The notes beneath the pieces were generated by a model, which did no database searches, was not told the origin of the DNA, and saw only the letters and a list, made by a program, of their open reading frames with translations. From Polaromonas sp. UBA5171 (GTDB lineage: Bacteria; Pseudomonadota; Gammaproteobacteria; Burkholderiales; Burkholderiaceae_C), in assembly GCA_002413395.1 (NCBI GenBank), contig DHWX01000134.1, positions 1 to 51,334 on the forward strand: DNA of 51,334 nt, written 5' to 3'. Positions 49,783 to 51,334 of the stretch are shown here, one piece after another (within the stretch, counting starts at the first letter, position 1; every line of letters begins with the position of its first letter). The position numbers were made by a program, and so were the translations under genes.

Positions 49783-51125
49783 CCGGCCCGGCATCGCACT
49801 CATTACGGAGACGCCTTCTCTGGTTTGTGCTGCTGGCCATTTTGCTGGTCGCCGTGTTGCAGGCCGTGACCGCCTACCGCGGTGCCCTGCAGCAGGCCGA
49901 CGCCCTGTTCGATGACCATCTGCAGCAGATGGCCCGTTCCATGCGCAATGGGGTTCCCTTGGGCTCGCCCCTGGTGGAGGGCGACGGCGCGGACGGTTTT
50001 GACCTTTTCGTGCAAATCTGGGGCCCGGACGGCACCCAGTTGTTCCGCTCCACACATTCAGCCCTGCCGCAGCGCGCGGTACTGGGCTTTTCCGACGTGG
50101 AAGCCAACGGCAACCACTATCGGGTGTACACGCTGCAAACGGCCCTGCAAACCGTTCAGATTGCACAGGACCTGAGCGCCCGCACCGCGCGCGCCAGGGC
50201 GCTCGCCCTCACCGCCGTGCTGCCCTTTGCGCTGCTCACGCCTTTGCTGATGCTGGCAGTCTGGTGGGTGATCACGCGCTCCCTGGCGCCACTGGAGCGC
50301 ACGCGCCGCGAGGTGGCGCGCCGCGCCGCCAGTGATTTTTCACCGCTGGCCGACGGCGGCCTGCCCGACGAAGTACGGCCACTGGTGGATGAGCTCAATT
50401 TGTTGTTTGGCCGGGTGCGAAGCGCTTTCGATGCACAAAAGAATTTCGTGGCCGATGCCGCGCATGAGCTGCGCTCGCCGCTCACGGCGCTCAAGCTGCA
50501 GGCGCAGGCCCTGCGCCGCGCCGATACAGACCCTGCGGCGCGCGAGGCCGGTATCGCCCGCCTGAACCAGGGCATCGACCGGGCCATCCGGCTGGTCGAG
50601 CAGCTCCTGCTGCTGGCGCGCGAAGAGGCCGGCCGCGGCCAGGCGCAAGCCGCCAGCCAGCGGCTTGATTTGCAGGAGGTGGTGAAACTGGCCATTGCCG
50701 ATGTGCTGCCGCAGGCATGGCACAAGCATATCGATCTGGGTCTGGCCGAAAATCATGCCATCGAGCCCATGCCGGTCCACGGTCAGGCCGAAGCCCTGCG
50801 CATGTTGTTGCGCAACCTGCTCGACAACGCCGTCAAATACACGCCTGCTTCGGGTCAGGTGGATGTATCCCTTCAGGCGCAGCAAGGGCAGCCGGTATTG
50901 ACAATTGAAGACAGCGGGCCGGGTATTGCCGCCGAAGACCGTGCGCGCGTCTTTGACCGGTTTTTTCGCGCAAGCGTTGCGCCAGCTGAAAGCGGCAGCG
51001 GTCTGGGACTGTCCATCGTCAAGGTGATAGCCGAGCGGCATGGCGCAACACTGACATTGGGACCCTCCATCCGGCTGGGCGGGCTGAAAATTGATGTACG
51101 TTTTCCGGCGGAACTGGCTTCATAA
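49779..51125 (+). CDS. Sensor histidine kinase (QseC/PmrB-like)
   Basis: The 448-residue kinase has transmembrane helices at about 14-34 and 146-168 enclosing a periplasmic sensor of about 110 residues, a HAMP-like linker (RSLAPLERTRREVARRAA), a HisKA domain with H229 in ADAAHELRSPLTALKL, and a HATPase domain with NLLDNAVKYTP, EDSGPGI and GSGLGLSIVK. It phosphorylates the upstream regulator. The periplasmic part has no recognised ligand motif. Its stop codon lies one base before the second PmrA-like box. Confidence 0.9.
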   Translation: MTGPASHSLRRRLLWFVLLAILLVAVLQAVTAYRGALQQADALFDDHLQQMARSMRNGVPLGSPLVEGDGADGFDLFVQIWGPDGTQLFRSTHSALPQRAVLGFSDVEANGNHYRVYTLQTALQTVQIAQDLSARTARARALALTAVLPFALLTPLLMLAVWWVITRSLAPLERTRREVARRAASDFSPLADGGLPDEVRPLVDELNLLFGRVRSAFDAQKNFVADAAHELRSPLTALKLQAQALRRADTDPAAREAGIARLNQGIDRAIRLVEQLLLLAREEAGRGQAQAASQRLDLQEVVKLAIADVLPQAWHKHIDLGLAENHAIEPMPVHGQAEALRMLLRNLLDNAVKYTPASGQVDVSLQAQQGQPVLTIEDSGPGIAAEDRARVFDRFFRASVAPAESGSGLGLSIVKVIAERHGATLTLGPSIRLGGLKIDVRFPAELAS

Positions 51126-51126
51126 A

Positions 51127-51143
51127 TTTAAGTTTCGTCTAAG
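51127..51143 (+). promoter_or_regulatory. PmrA-box-like direct repeat before the secreted-protein gene
   Basis: TTTAAG-TTTCG-TCTAAG stands 65 bases before the ATG at 51208 and matches the site at 49067 in 15 of 17 bases, with identical half-sites and 5-base spacing. It suggests that the two-component system just upstream activates the following gene. Confidence 0.6.
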
Positions 51144-51207
51144 GCAGCGTCGCCATAGTTGGAGCTACCGGCACCGCAGTGTGCCACCCCACTGAAGGAA
51201 CCCAGCC

Positions 51208-51334
51208 ATGAAATCTCCCGCATTGAAAAGCACCCAACTTGTCGTTGCCTTGCTCACCGCCGGTGCCATCGGTGGCGCTGGCGTCGGCGCGTTCAACGCC
51301 ATGCATGCCACGGCAGTCGCCGGGCAGCCCGCCA
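51208..51334 (+). CDS. Secreted protein, N-terminal part (probable DegP/DegQ-like protease)
   Basis: The gene runs off the window after 42 codons. An AAGGA site lies 9 bases before the ATG. The residues (MKSPALKSTQLVVALLTAG, then AIGGAGVGAFNAMHATAV) are a signal sequence or anchor. In related bacteria a Do-type serine protease with a similar leader follows this kind of two-component pair, so DegP/DegQ is my best guess; no protease domain is visible yet. The PmrA-like box upstream suggests control by that system. Confidence 0.5.
   Translation, partial: MKSPALKSTQLVVALLTAGAIGGAGVGAFNAMHATAVAGQPA

Overview
The window looks like chromosomal DNA of a Comamonadaceae-type betaproteobacterium (Burkholderiales; Rhodoferax or Polaromonas relatives are the closest feel). 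This is inferred from the high GC of the housekeeping half, the tmRNA tag ANDERFALAA, the hemC-hemD-hemX-hemY order next to a divergent ppc, the argH/algZ/algR neighbourhood, and a short palindromic repeat family of a type common in that family. No taxonomic marker such as 16S rRNA is present.

Positions 1 to about 17,500 are accessory. A TacA/TacT-like toxin-antitoxin pair is cut by the left edge. Then follows a catabolic cluster, almost all on the minus strand: an enoate-reductase-like flavoenzyme, a metallo-beta-lactamase (MBL) hydrolase and three MmgE/PrpD-family proteins form one block, divergent from a LysR regulator. A second block holds a complete branched-chain-type ABC importer (livKHMGF), an aldo/keto reductase and an isocitrate-lyase/PEP-mutase-superfamily lyase. 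Between the MmgE/PrpD genes are two remnants of Bug-type binding proteins, one fused to a remnant of a second MBL gene, which suggests a duplicated MBL-Bug-MmgE module that has decayed. The accessory region ends at a truncated phage-type integrase abutting the 3' end of ssrA (tmRNA), a classic island attachment site. The liv, LysR and reductase genes look lower in GC than the region to the right, so this part is probably a mosaic genomic island.

Positions 17,568 to 31,058 are core: ssrA, gph, ubiG, an SppA-like peptidase, a Rieske protein, a HAD phosphatase and rluC on the minus strand; rne divergent with a long leader; then hemC-hemD-hemX-hemY converging on rne at a shared terminator. From 31,129 rightward are ppc, a small membrane protein, a giant cyclic beta-1,2-glucan synthase (ndvB), an AI-2E family permease, the algZ/algR two-component pair, argH, a truncated HTH antitoxin, an MBL hydrolase, a VapC-like toxin remnant, and an OmpR-type two-component system followed by the start of a secreted protein, probably a DegP/DegQ-like protease. 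Near-identical PmrA-box-like sites precede the response regulator and this last gene.

Three genes (hemX, the AI-2E permease, vapC) are broken by single shifts in short repeats or homopolymers, so either real slippage or base-calling error must be considered. The most interesting items are the undescribed-looking catabolic island at ssrA, the fossil module duplication inside it, a palindromic repeat that has entered hemD in frame, and the PmrA-box pair.
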